From positions 1-40,450 of IMG/VR virus record IMGVR_UViG_3300006733_000025: a stretch of 40,450 bases of DNA; one strand, 5' to 3'. The translations under genes and the position numbers were made by a program. This stretch comes from a virus. Below are positions 17,114-25,779 of the stretch, one piece after another. Within the stretch, counting starts at the first letter, position 1. Each line of letters begins with the position of its first letter. The notes below the pieces were generated by a model. That model worked only from the letters and a program-made list of their open reading frames with translations. It had not been told where the DNA came from and did no database searches.

Positions 17114-17339
17114 TTGTGATAGGTGCGGTACTTGTTGCCGCACTGTAGATTGTGAACATCTTAAAGAAGATAATACGTGTGCAATATATGAAACAAGACC
17201 GGATAGATGCAGGGTTGATAAGTTATACGAAATACTTACAAAGCGAGGAATTAAGGAATCCCTTGAGAATTTTTATATTAAATATAAGGAAAAGTGCGAA
17301 TTATTAAGGAGGAAGGCGTATGCTAAAGCATCTGATTAG
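17091..17339 (+). CDS. YkgJ-type cysteine cluster protein, 82 aa
   Basis: The sequence CDRCGTCCR, then C-E-H-L, TCAIYETRPDRCR and a late KCELL gives the CxxCxxCC plus C-x-IYxxRPxxCR pattern of the YkgJ/UPF0153 family, small putative Zn/Fe-S-binding proteins. GTG start, overlapping the previous gene by 23 bases. The family's biochemical role is not established. In a tail operon it could be a chaperone or metal-dependent modification factor, but that is guesswork. Confidence 0.75.
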   Translation: MSHSTQFDCDRCGTCCRTVDCEHLKEDNTCAIYETRPDRCRVDKLYEILTKRGIKESLENFYIKYKEKCELLRRKAYAKASD

Positions 17340-17973
17340 TTACACAAAAAGAATATTGAAAGACCAGAGGGGGTTCTTTGGTAATTTATTTAGTAGACCA
17401 GAACCAGAGGTACAGAATGTTATCCCACCAATGTCCCCACAACAGCAACAACTATGGGATCTTGGACAAGGTTATTTAGCTGGTGGCTTCCCAGAGTTTA
17501 CCAATTTAGCGTCGCAACAATGGAGAACGGAAACCTTCCCAGGCATCCAAGAATTATATGAAGCTCGTCGTGGGCTTGGGAGAGGTAGTACGCCCGAAGT
17601 GCTAGGGGCACAACGCCAGCAGGGATTGACTGCGGCGAGAGCAGCAGCACAACAAGCTCAAGCACGAAATCAACTTATGGGTATTCTTGGCGGTATAGCA
17701 CCAAGGGGAACTGCGGTAGTTGGTGGTCAAAACGCATCACCATTTGAGAATTTTATGAATGTAGCAGGTCCTCTTGCTGGCTCAGTTGCTGGTGGAATGT
17801 TTGGTGGTCCTTTTGGTGCGATGGCAGGTGGACAACTTGGCTCAATGGCGGGTGGTCTCCTAGGAACTGCGGGAACAAACATAGCTCCAAGTCTAGGATT
17901 CGGGGAAGACCCATCAGGTCAATTTACACAGAAAAATTTATTGGATCAGTTAGCGGGTTTAATAAGGGGGTAA
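17320..17973 (+). CDS. Putative internal/ejection protein, 217 aa
   Basis: GGAGG precedes the start. The protein is Gly/Ala/Gln-rich, with an N-terminal FFGNLFSRPEPEVQN, a central helix (AARAAAQQAQARNQLMGIL) and a small-residue-rich hydrophobic stretch (about 145-195, GGMFGGPFGAMAGGQLGS). The composition and place ahead of two further internal-type proteins resemble podovirus ejection proteins that form a DNA conduit through the envelope. The call is inferred, not motif-based. Confidence 0.5.
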   Translation: MLKHLISYTKRILKDQRGFFGNLFSRPEPEVQNVIPPMSPQQQQLWDLGQGYLAGGFPEFTNLASQQWRTETFPGIQELYEARRGLGRGSTPEVLGAQRQQGLTAARAAAQQAQARNQLMGILGGIAPRGTAVVGGQNASPFENFMNVAGPLAGSVAGGMFGGPFGAMAGGQLGSMAGGLLGTAGTNIAPSLGFGEDPSGQFTQKNLLDQLAGLIRG

Positions 17974-17974
17974 T

Positions 17975-18448
17975 ATGCCAGTACAAGTAAGACAAAGACA
18001 ACCATTTGATTATGGCCAATTAGGGCGAGTCATAGCATCAAGCTATCTCCAGGCCCAAAGGCAACGACAGGAACAACAACTACAGCAACAGCAACTTCAG
18101 CAAATGGCTCCTTATAGGGAAGCTATGACAGAATATTACAAATCACGTCTACCAAACTTATTGGCAGGATACAAGAAACCAGAAGAAGTACCATCGTCTC
18201 TTGGAGGTCAACCACTAAAGAACCTAAAACAAGATGAAACCACAGGACGATGGTTCCCCACTTATGGACCACCCACAAACATATATGGTTCTGGATTGTT
18301 TGGAGGAATGGTTGGGGATGTATTAAATGCTGGTCAAGGGGGAGGGCAAACTGTTGTAGGTAATGAACCCTCGGAAGAAGATATAGCATACACAATGAAA
18401 CAGCACAATCTCTCAAGAGCTGAAGTATTGACAAGATTAGGGAGATAA
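17975..18448 (+). CDS. Gln-rich internal-type protein, 157 aa
   Basis: The gene starts one base after the previous stop. Residues about 24-50 are a Gln-rich coiled helix (QRQRQEQQLQQQQLQQ), followed by a Gly/Pro-rich linker and a short helical C-terminus (EEDIAYTMKQHNLSRAEVLTRL). It fits a structural accessory encoded with the ejection proteins. No family is recognised. Confidence 0.55.
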   Translation: MPVQVRQRQPFDYGQLGRVIASSYLQAQRQRQEQQLQQQQLQQMAPYREAMTEYYKSRLPNLLAGYKKPEEVPSSLGGQPLKNLKQDETTGRWFPTYGPPTNIYGSGLFGGMVGDVLNAGQGGGQTVVGNEPSEEDIAYTMKQHNLSRAEVLTRLGR

Positions 18449-18450
18449 TA

Positions 18451-21312
18451 ATGCCAAGAGACTTGTTGGCAAACACCCAACAAACAAGACAGCCGCGAGA
18501 TTTATTAAGTCAACCCACCAGGCAACAGCAACCAAGAGACTTATTAACTCAACAACCAAAAGACCTTTTGGGTCAAGGACCAAAAGACTTGTTGGCTAAC
18601 GAACCAAACCTCTTAGGTAAGGCAAAGGAAGTAGTGGGCTCATATCTCAAGGAAGCTCAACCTGCTTTCAAGATGCACGCTCGCTATCCCTATGAAATGC
18701 TTACAGGTCGAGGAGGGGAGATACCATATTCGGAGTTTGATAGAGTTGGTAATGCACCCTGGAAACAGCTTATTCTAGAAACATACCCAGGGATGGAACG
18801 TTCAACCGCAGGTCAGTTAGCGGCTCAAGCCGGTGGGGGACTCTTAGAGTTCGGAACTAGACCGTCTTCATACATCGCCGCAGGAGCATTAGAGAGAGCT
18901 ATCCCTGCAATCGCACAAAAGGCTGTAGCAATTCCAGGCGTTAGGCAGTTTGCCGCTAAACACCTACCAACTTTTATGAAAGGTGCTTTAGATAAGACAG
19001 CTCTTTTACAACAAGACCCCCTTGAAAGCATGGCACAAAGGCAACTAAAAGAAATTGTAATGCCTAGATCTGCAAGGGAAACAAACATATTGTCAAAGGT
19101 AAAACCCCCAAAAGATGTTACTAACATAGCCGCAGAGAGGTTCGCCCCAGGAGTCACATCACAAGGTGCGGACACCGCACAGATGAGCCTAGCACGATAC
19201 TCCGACGACACCGTAAAGGCTATGGAAAACTTAATGACAAACCATCCTGAGATAAAAGCAAAGAAAACCTTTACCTTTGCTGAACTAGAGAAAATGGGGG
19301 ATAAGCTAGATGACACATTTCTCTTAAACAAGATGATTGCAAATGAGGGTCAATTAGCTGCGGAAGTTATTAAGCAGGGGAAAATACAAGACGCTACTAT
19401 TCGCACTACCCTTAAAAGTAGCTTTGATGACATTGTAGGTAATATTAAGAATGTTCTTGCGAGACAAGAGACCACTGCAACTGCAAGGGCGGGTACTGAA
19501 CTTGGTAGAGCTTTAGGGGCACGAAAAGCAGCGATTCAACCACAAAAAGAGATAGCAGACTTGCTTAACAAGAAAATCGCCCAGGCACAGAAAGATCCCT
19601 TATTAAACATGGAGGGAAAAAAGCGAATAGTGCGGGCACTTGAACTTCTAAGAAAGAAAACACTTAGTGCAGAATTTAATCCCTCTTGGTTTGATAAGAG
19701 TTATGAGTTCTGGCTAAACAATATATTATCGGGTCCCTGGACTCATACAGTTAATATAGTTAGCAACGCAACTTTTGCAGGTATTAAACCATTTGATAAA
19801 CTTTTAAGGGCTACGTTAGATGTTCCAGCTTCTTGGTTTAATAAGGGTCAACGAAGTCACTACTTCTCAGAAATAGCGGGACAGTTTAGAGGACTAAAGA
19901 AATTTGCTAAGGGTGAGAAGCTACCTGGGGGAATAGCTCCTGGTAGCAAGCTAGATGTTGTTCGACCTGGACAAATTAAAGGCTTGAAGGGTAAAGCTAT
20001 AAGAATACCCACAAAGGCTTTGGAATTAGAAGATAATTTATTTAAGCGATTAACAGGGTGGATGGAGCTTGGCGGAAAGGCCGACACCATAGCACGACAA
20101 GAAGGCTTACGAGGAGCGGCTCTAGTTGCTCGAAGAAACCAATTAATGCTTAATCCCACAGAGGACATATCTAAAGCAGTTATGAAAGAACAGCTTGAGC
20201 GAACCTTTCAAGATATAACCCTTCCTGGTGAGATCGTAACCGGATTACCCCAAAAGGCTTTAAGGTGGGTTATTCCCTTCAGAAGAACACTCGCTTCAAT
20301 CTTAACAAAGGGGCTCGAAAGAACGCCCCTCGGATTTGCGAAGGTAGCAGGAAAAGCTATTAAGGCAAAAACAAAAGGGGCTGCTTATCCCCAAGGTGAA
20401 GTTGTTGCAGACTTAGCGAATGCTTTAACAGGTTCTGCAATTATGGGTGGTATAGCTATGGGTGTGGCTAAGGGTAATGTAACTGGTGCACCCCCCAAAG
20501 AAAAAGCCAAGAGAGACTTATTTTATGCACAAGGGAAACAACCATATAGTATAAAAATAAAAGATCGTTGGGTTCCCTTTAGTCGATTAGAACCATTTGG
20601 AACAGCAGCTATGTTTATGACAGATTTAATACAGGGTTGGAGAGACTCAGAAGGGGAGAACTTACCAGCAAGAACAGCTGACTCCCTATTTAGTCTCGCT
20701 CGCTCTCTAGGTAACAAGACTTTCCTAAGTGGTCCAATAAACCTTATGCAAGCTATGATGCAACCCAAGATATATGGGGATCGTTATGTCGGGCAGTTCG
20801 GGAGGGGGTTCGTGCCATATGCGGGTCTGTTAAGCAACATTAGACGAGCAGAGGACTTAGGGGTTCGTGACCCACAAGGTTTACCCGAAAGAATTGCAGA
20901 ACAAATACCAGGATTATCTCACCTTATCCCACAACGAGTAAGCTCGCTAGGTGAAGATGTTGAGAGAAAGCCGGTTGGCATTTCTCGCTACACACCGTTC
21001 CCAATTACAAAGGTACAGGAAGATACAGTTGTTAATGAATTGGTAAGGTTAGACAAGGGGATAGGTTTCCCCTCAAAGACAATACGTAGTATCTTCAAGA
21101 CCAAGAAACCTACTAAGATAGATCGTAAGGATTATCGAAGGCTCTTAAAGGGAAGTGCCACGGTAATAAAACAGGCTCTTGATAGGCTTGTGACATCACC
21201 TCAATACTTACACTCTAATGACGAAATAAGGATCAGATTGATCGATTCGGTGGTAAGGGGTGTAAGAACGGTTGGTAGGGAACAACTTAAACAAGAAAAA
21301 GGTATTCGATGA
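18451..21312 (+). CDS. Large ejection/internal virion protein with (R/K)DLL repeats, 953 aa
   Basis: Residues 1-50 carry five DLL units preceded by PR or PK (at about 4, 17, 30, 38 and 46) separated by Gln-rich spacers. The middle is helical with FWLNNILSGPWTHTVNIVSN, and a Gly/Ala hydrophobic stretch follows (about 655-675, NALTGSAIMGGIAMGVAKG). It is basic overall. Size, place after two Gln/Gly-rich genes and before the fibre, and absence of a signal peptide fit an internal protein injected with the DNA. The repeats may dock it to the head or portal. Confidence 0.55.
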   Translation: MPRDLLANTQQTRQPRDLLSQPTRQQQPRDLLTQQPKDLLGQGPKDLLANEPNLLGKAKEVVGSYLKEAQPAFKMHARYPYEMLTGRGGEIPYSEFDRVGNAPWKQLILETYPGMERSTAGQLAAQAGGGLLEFGTRPSSYIAAGALERAIPAIAQKAVAIPGVRQFAAKHLPTFMKGALDKTALLQQDPLESMAQRQLKEIVMPRSARETNILSKVKPPKDVTNIAAERFAPGVTSQGADTAQMSLARYSDDTVKAMENLMTNHPEIKAKKTFTFAELEKMGDKLDDTFLLNKMIANEGQLAAEVIKQGKIQDATIRTTLKSSFDDIVGNIKNVLARQETTATARAGTELGRALGARKAAIQPQKEIADLLNKKIAQAQKDPLLNMEGKKRIVRALELLRKKTLSAEFNPSWFDKSYEFWLNNILSGPWTHTVNIVSNATFAGIKPFDKLLRATLDVPASWFNKGQRSHYFSEIAGQFRGLKKFAKGEKLPGGIAPGSKLDVVRPGQIKGLKGKAIRIPTKALELEDNLFKRLTGWMELGGKADTIARQEGLRGAALVARRNQLMLNPTEDISKAVMKEQLERTFQDITLPGEIVTGLPQKALRWVIPFRRTLASILTKGLERTPLGFAKVAGKAIKAKTKGAAYPQGEVVADLANALTGSAIMGGIAMGVAKGNVTGAPPKEKAKRDLFYAQGKQPYSIKIKDRWVPFSRLEPFGTAAMFMTDLIQGWRDSEGENLPARTADSLFSLARSLGNKTFLSGPINLMQAMMQPKIYGDRYVGQFGRGFVPYAGLLSNIRRAEDLGVRDPQGLPERIAEQIPGLSHLIPQRVSSLGEDVERKPVGISRYTPFPITKVQEDTVVNELVRLDKGIGFPSKTIRSIFKTKKPTKIDRKDYRRLLKGSATVIKQALDRLVTSPQYLHSNDEIRIRLIDSVVRGVRTVGREQLKQEKGIR

Positions 21313-21482
21313 ACCTAACCCAAAGACCTTTTAGAAATCTCGGCAAATCAAAGAAAGATGAATATTTAGACAAGGCACTATACCACGGGCATAGGGCAAC
21401 AGAATTCTTACATAAATATCAGGAGGAAGTAAAAAATGAAGAAGCTCGCAATCATTCTTGCGTTACTGACCCTAACGTGTAG
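21309..21482 (+). CDS. Hypothetical protein, 57 aa
   Basis: It begins in the ATGA of the preceding stop and overlaps the fibre gene's signal-peptide region by 47 bases. A charged helical protein (KKDEYLDKALYHGHRATEFL). The last codons may be constrained by the fibre frame rather than by its own function. Function unknown. Confidence 0.5.
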   Translation: MNLTQRPFRNLGKSKKDEYLDKALYHGHRATEFLHKYQEEVKNEEARNHSCVTDPNV

Positions 21483-23490
21483 TGCTTATGCACAGGACAT
21501 TGGGGGTGGGAGTATCGGTGTAATAGTCAGTTTAACAGGTGTCCCCCAAGTTTCAGCCACAGAAGTAACGGCTAACAGGGCGTGGATAGATGGGTATAAC
21601 CTACCTACTTCTGCCCCCGCAAACGACCAGATAATGAAATATGATATAGGCACGGGGCTTGTTGGTTGGGAAAGCGATTTACAGGGACTTACTGGAACAG
21701 ACAGCTTAGATATCGTAGCGAATAGGGGTGCTTCAACAGATGTCGAACTTGACTTAAACGCTCTTGGAGCAGAGGATATAACGGGGACACGAGTCTCTGG
21801 TGATACGATAACCACCTCACACTTAACAGCTGACAGCTATATAGCAGCTCCTGTGGTTACAGGTGTAACCGTCTCTGGCGACCTTGTCAGGACTGGCTCA
21901 TATACTTTCCCTGTCGCAGACGGACCCAATACCTATATGCTTACAACTGACGGTGCAGGGACAATGGATTGGATACCACAGCCTACGGTAGCGGCTTCTG
22001 GCTCTGCTTTATGGTATTCTGACGGTGGTCGCATGTCTGGAATCTCGATAGATACAGTTACAATATCAAGTGTTGTAGTTGATAATTTATATACTGATGG
22101 TACTCTCGGTGTTGAGGGAACGCTTACGGGAACTACGGTCTCTGGTGACAATGTAACAACTTCAATACTTACTTGCGACACTATGAACGAGTATGTCTTT
22201 GACCAGTCGGTAGCGAGTGGGACAAGTCCCGTATTTGATATGGCGAACTTCATTGGTAAGGACGGGCTTGATGCCGTAATAACCCACGGCGGTAATACTT
22301 CACAGGTAATTACCCTCGGTGATTTCGGTGCAAGCGATGTTACGCTTACCACAGTTGAAGCAACCACAAGCGTTTCTGGAACAAAAGTCATAGCTAATTA
22401 CCTACACGCTGATGGGGCTTTAGGTATAAATGGAAACACAACTGGACAAACGGTTACATTCACAACCATAACTGGTGATAGGTTTACCGATGGAAGTATG
22501 ACTTGTGAGGGCGGCCTACTACAGGCAGCGACTATTGTTGCTACTGACGGTGGCACACTACAGGTCAACTCTGACGGTGACGATAAGAACATAGCAATAA
22601 CCCACGATGATACCGATAGCAATATTGATTGTTCTTCTGGGGAGATGAACTTCTCGGCAACAGTGTTTGACTTCGACTCTAACTCCAATTCTAATGGTAT
22701 TACTATCAGAGGGGCAGATGCTGGAACTGAGTATGCAAACCTGTATGTTAATGCAGCTGATGATTTCATTATCGCATCAAACGGAGGAAAGGCGATAGTT
22801 GACGGGAACTCAAATACAGAGGGATTGCGTGTAGCTGGAACGGATGCGGCAAATGAATACGCAGACTTCTACGTTGATGCGGCTGACGACTTGTATGTAG
22901 ATGTCAACGGTGGTGATGTGGTTATAGTGGATAGGCTTATGGTAGGCGATGATACTGCACCTTCCTACGACCTCCACGTAGACGGCGATATATACACTCA
23001 AGCAGTCACAGGGGACATTGTAAGCTTTGCTACCGTAACCGCAACAGATATATTCTTGGATGGCGGTAGGATTATGGAATCAGACCTTTTTGAAACTGAC
23101 CGCAAAGCAGTCCTTCCGATAGAATGGGACATTGATGTTCTCTTATTCGCCCCTGACGATATAAACGATGAAGTAGAGGTGTTTGAATGTAACGGTAAAA
23201 AGTATCCTGCTGGAATCACCGTAACAACTGCCTCACTTTCACTACCAAGCGATGCGGCTTATACGCTCCCAGTTGAGATATGGTCGGGTGACCCCGCTGC
23301 GATTGATAGTGATACGGGGGATATGTGTACGCTTACAACGGGTGCAGGAGCAGCACAAGTGGTACTTGATAATGACAGGAGAGAAATAAACAATATGTAC
23401 GTTTGTTCTGGTGACCGAGTATATTTAGATATCCCATCAACAGATGTTGACTGGGTTCATGTTAAGTTAATAGGATATGTTTTAGACTAA
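21436..23490 (+). CDS. Long fibre/spike-like protein with signal peptide, 684 aa
   Basis: GGAGG lies upstream of a signal peptide (MKKLAIILALLTL, cleavage at AYA). The body is a series of irregular beta repeats rich in Thr, Gly, Asp and Val, with recurring V-S-G-D/T and ...TDG-x-L/M units (TVSGDLVRTGSY, SVSGTKVIANYLH), and a pair NEY/TEYANLYVNAADDF and EYADFYVDAADDL. The C-terminal domain (from about 560) is a compact beta sandwich. This is the best candidate for the receptor-binding fibre. The export signal is unexplained. Confidence 0.7.
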   Translation: MKKLAIILALLTLTCSAYAQDIGGGSIGVIVSLTGVPQVSATEVTANRAWIDGYNLPTSAPANDQIMKYDIGTGLVGWESDLQGLTGTDSLDIVANRGASTDVELDLNALGAEDITGTRVSGDTITTSHLTADSYIAAPVVTGVTVSGDLVRTGSYTFPVADGPNTYMLTTDGAGTMDWIPQPTVAASGSALWYSDGGRMSGISIDTVTISSVVVDNLYTDGTLGVEGTLTGTTVSGDNVTTSILTCDTMNEYVFDQSVASGTSPVFDMANFIGKDGLDAVITHGGNTSQVITLGDFGASDVTLTTVEATTSVSGTKVIANYLHADGALGINGNTTGQTVTFTTITGDRFTDGSMTCEGGLLQAATIVATDGGTLQVNSDGDDKNIAITHDDTDSNIDCSSGEMNFSATVFDFDSNSNSNGITIRGADAGTEYANLYVNAADDFIIASNGGKAIVDGNSNTEGLRVAGTDAANEYADFYVDAADDLYVDVNGGDVVIVDRLMVGDDTAPSYDLHVDGDIYTQAVTGDIVSFATVTATDIFLDGGRIMESDLFETDRKAVLPIEWDIDVLLFAPDDINDEVEVFECNGKKYPAGITVTTASLSLPSDAAYTLPVEIWSGDPAAIDSDTGDMCTLTTGAGAAQVVLDNDRREINNMYVCSGDRVYLDIPSTDVDWVHVKLIGYVLD

Positions 23491-23499
23491 GGAGGAGAA

Positions 23500-23802
23500 A
23501 TGAGAAAGATAATTGCAATCGCATTGATAGGAGTATTGTTAGCGGCTCCCGCATTCGCTGGCGTTCAGAAGGTTTCTGTTGAGAGGAATGTAGCAACACA
23601 GCTTCTAAGTGTTAAATCAAGCTGTACGAGTTGGTCGGGTAGACTTATAAACATAAGAGATTCCGTAGCCGCACACGCAAGCGAGATTGATGCTGGCGAC
23701 CTTACGAAACTCAATGACATAAAGACGGAGATGAACACGGCTATTTCGGCCCTTAATGATGTGGTAACAGAGATAACAACGCAATTCCCAGATATTGAAT
23801 AA
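23500..23802 (+). CDS. Exported small helical protein, 100 aa
   Basis: The signal peptide is clear (MRKIIAIALIGVLLAAPAFA before G). The mature protein is a helical, coiled-coil-prone chain (LTKLNDIKTEMNTAISALND) with a single Cys. GGAGG precedes the start and the last base is shared with the next gene (TAATG). It may be a periplasmic partner or fibre chaperone; no family is recognised. Confidence 0.65.
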   Translation: MRKIIAIALIGVLLAAPAFAGVQKVSVERNVATQLLSVKSSCTSWSGRLINIRDSVAAHASEIDAGDLTKLNDIKTEMNTAISALNDVVTEITTQFPDIE

Positions 23803-24569
23803 TGAAGAAATTACTTATAGGTTTACTATTAGTATTTGTATGTAGCATTGCGTATGGCAATGACGCTAACACGAAACTGTTAATGCACTTCGACGCAGAC
23901 CCTTTTACCGACTCATCAACAGGTGGTGCTCACGGGAATGCCTCTGAAACTGCCGACGTTGATTTAGACACCGTAACTTACAAGTGGTCGCCTGGTAGTG
24001 CGGATTTTGATGGGGATAGCGGATATCTTACATACTCGAATGACGCTGATTGGGATATTTTAGCGGATGACGCCAATTCTTATGTGGTGCATTTCTGGGT
24101 AAAGATGGCTAATCATAGTGGAGAAGAATGCTGGTTATGCCATTACCAAGACGGGAGTAATTTTTGGAGGATTTGGCATAGGGATGGCTTTGGTGGAATG
24201 AACTTTAAGGTTCAAGGTGGTAACGAAACAGGTTATGTCGGGGAGATAACCGATACAAACTGGCATCATATTCTTTTCGCAATTATCGGAGATGGCTCGG
24301 GTTTCGATGTGGGAGTGTATAGAGATGGCACGCAATATGGCCATTGCACCCAGATTGAGTATAACTTTACAGGTGACTTGGTTATAGGAGATTATGACAA
24401 GGGTAGTAGTGGTCTATATTACGATGGACATATGGACGAACTAAAGATACAGCACGATAACTTAGAATTTGGCCTTGCTCCCGACGCTGGGCTTACGGAT
24501 ACTTACGATGTACCGACTGGGCCTGATGCCCCAACAAGTAGTTCAAGTCGGGTAATAATAGTGAGGTGA
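23802..24569 (+). CDS. Exported LamG-domain protein, 255 aa
   Basis: A signal peptide (core LLIGLLLVFVC, cleavage at AYG) is followed by one concanavalin-like LamG domain: LLMHFDADPFTDSS, DGDSGYLTYSNDADWDI, YVVHFWVKM, NWHHILFAI, YDGHMDELKI. The domain is related to the one inside the gp10-like protein. A Pro/Ser-rich linker and VIIVR close the protein. LamG domains commonly bind sugar, so it may coat the host surface or act as a fibre tip. Both are inference. Confidence 0.72.
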   Translation: MKKLLIGLLLVFVCSIAYGNDANTKLLMHFDADPFTDSSTGGAHGNASETADVDLDTVTYKWSPGSADFDGDSGYLTYSNDADWDILADDANSYVVHFWVKMANHSGEECWLCHYQDGSNFWRIWHRDGFGGMNFKVQGGNETGYVGEITDTNWHHILFAIIGDGSGFDVGVYRDGTQYGHCTQIEYNFTGDLVIGDYDKGSSGLYYDGHMDELKIQHDNLEFGLAPDAGLTDTYDVPTGPDAPTSSSSRVIIVR

Positions 24570-24571
24570 GA

Positions 24572-24844
24572 ATGGGCAAACTCTTTGAGCTTCTAAACCG
24601 CTTTCGGATATGGTTCTTGATTATCCTCGCAATAGGGGCGATAATTGGCTGGGTATCGGTTTATGCTGAACTGCCTTCTCGTGTAGAACAGGTTGAATGT
24701 AAAGTCGGTGAAGCAGGGGACGCAGTCAAAGACCTCGCCCACACAGTAGATAAGTACGCTATGGTTCAGCAGGTAAGAGACGAGTCACAGGACGCACAGT
24801 TAAATGTCCTCGTAGAAATAATGAAGAAACAAAATGGCGATTAA
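24572..24844 (+). CDS. Membrane-anchored coiled-coil protein (spanin- or holin-like), 90 aa
   Basis: The ATG at 24572, six bases behind GAGG, is preferred over a GTG at 24566. One membrane span (about residues 12-32, WFLIILAIGAIIGWVSVYA) is followed by a periplasmic-looking helix with heptad character. The form recalls inner-membrane spanins or accessory holins. No catalytic motif and no conclusive family. Confidence 0.5.
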   Translation: MGKLFELLNRFRIWFLIILAIGAIIGWVSVYAELPSRVEQVECKVGEAGDAVKDLAHTVDKYAMVQQVRDESQDAQLNVLVEIMKKQNGD

Positions 24845-25025
24845 TAGAGAATCCCGAAGAAGTACCTTAATACTCCATGATGCGTTGCACTTTATGGCAG
24901 ACGCTTACGAGGCTAATCGTAAGGGCAACCAGAAAGAAGTCAACGAAATTCTTACCAGGGGATCTCAATATCTACAGAAAGAACTTGTAAAAGACATGGA
25001 AAGAAAGAGGAAAGGCGATGAGTGA
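24834..25025 (+). CDS. Hypothetical charged protein, 63 aa
   Basis: It overlaps the previous gene by 11 bases. It is soluble and helical (LHFMADAYEANRKGNQKEVNE), with a basic C-terminus. It sits between two membrane-protein genes of the presumed lysis region. Function unknown. Confidence 0.55.
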   Translation: MAINRESRRSTLILHDALHFMADAYEANRKGNQKEVNEILTRGSQYLQKELVKDMERKRKGDE

Positions 25026-25176
25026 TGTCATTCCCACTAGTGTTTTTGTATGGCTTCGTTCTGGGATTTATAGCGGGCTGGCTGTGGTGGAAACATTTAC
25101 GCCAGTCATAGTTTTGTTTATAGTGTTTATAACATTGGCAATACCGTTTATAATAGGACCTAAAGATGGAGAATAA
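25018..25176 (+). CDS. Small membrane protein, 52 aa
   Basis: The ATG lies seven bases behind AGAGGAAAGG. One strong span is visible (PVIVLFIVFITLAIPFIIG). A second frame starting at 25025 inside it encodes another membrane peptide of 28 aa (FPLVFLYGFVLGFIAGWLWW). Only one may be real. I prefer the longer because it reaches the next start without a gap. Confidence 0.4.
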   Translation: MSDVIPTSVFVWLRSGIYSGLAVVETFTPVIVLFIVFITLAIPFIIGPKDGE

Positions 25177-25426
25177 CGAAAGAAGGTTATTATTAGATGC
25201 CTCTACTAAATATTTTGTGCTGGTTATGTTTAGCACTTATGTTGGCTTTTATATCTATAGAACTGTGGCGACAGGAAAAGAGCTGAATATGCCCGACTGG
25301 GTGGTTATGTTATTCACCCTCGTATTCCAGTATTTCTTCCGCCGAAGCCCAAAGGAGAACGGACACTATGTTCAAGAAACTAATTCAAAAAGCCCTGCGA
25401 AAGATAATTCTCCAGGCAACAATTGA
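25166..25426 (+). CDS. Holin-like membrane protein, 86 aa
   Basis: Two hydrophobic segments (about 17-32, YFVLVMFSTYVGFYIY, and 43-58, WVVMLFTLVFQYFF) are joined by a short polar loop, with a charged C-terminus. Two spans at under 90 aa, in a cluster of small membrane genes at the end of the late operon, suit a class II holin. This is topology and context only. Confidence 0.5.
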   Translation: MENNERRLLLDASTKYFVLVMFSTYVGFYIYRTVATGKELNMPDWVVMLFTLVFQYFFRRSPKENGHYVQETNSKSPAKDNSPGNN

Positions 25427-25598
25427 GGTATGTAGAGAGGATTATATGACCGCCGTTCTTAAAGGACTGTGGCATGAAAAGAAATGCCGGCTCATATGGA
25501 AGGCGATGTGTGATTCGGGTGAGATGATGTTTAAGGATATGGCTAATGAATGCCGGGACGCGGCTGACTGGCCGAAGAAATACCCCGATGAAGTTTAG
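25368..25598 (+). CDS. Hypothetical protein, 76 aa
   Basis: An AAAGGAG site nine bases upstream lies inside the holin-like gene, which it overlaps by 59 bases. It is basic at the N-terminus and has four cysteines. The C-terminal part (MANECRDAADW) resembles the end of the early protein at 26487 (MFECRKAIEW). A distant relationship is possible. Confidence 0.5.
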   Translation: MFKKLIQKALRKIILQATIEVCREDYMTAVLKGLWHEKKCRLIWKAMCDSGEMMFKDMANECRDAADWPKKYPDEV

Positions 25599-25779
25599 AT
25601 GGAAGCGTATGTTTGGGAGCCTTCTGAAGGGTGGCATAACCCTTTCTTGGAGTACAGGCAACCCGAACAAGGCCAAGTGGGTACCACGGACTGACCCCTT
25701 GGATGATATAAGTAAAGCGAACCAAAGGAGGAAACGTGAGTTGCAAAAAACCAGACACAATATTTCAGATGGCGTATGA
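25588..25779 (+). CDS. Hypothetical basic protein, 63 aa
   Basis: This frame starts in the end of the previous gene and overlaps the next start by 44 bases. It is basic, with WVPRTDPLDDISKANQRRKR. A competing 31-aa frame at 25599-25694 (MEAYVWEPSEGWHNPFLEYR) begins directly after the previous stop. I cannot decide between them from sequence alone. Confidence 0.35.
   Translation: MKFRWKRMFGSLLKGGITLSWSTGNPNKAKWVPRTDPLDDISKANQRRKRELQKTRHNISDGV

Noticed and set aside
18825-19331. 168-aa minus-strand frame
   Set aside because: Antisense to the 953-aa ejection-type gene, which has continuous coding character; no promoter or ribosome site.
21486-22769. Three long minus-strand frames opposite the fibre gene
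   Set aside because: Ser/Pro/Val-rich shadows of the repetitive Gly/Thr fibre codons, with no ribosome sites.
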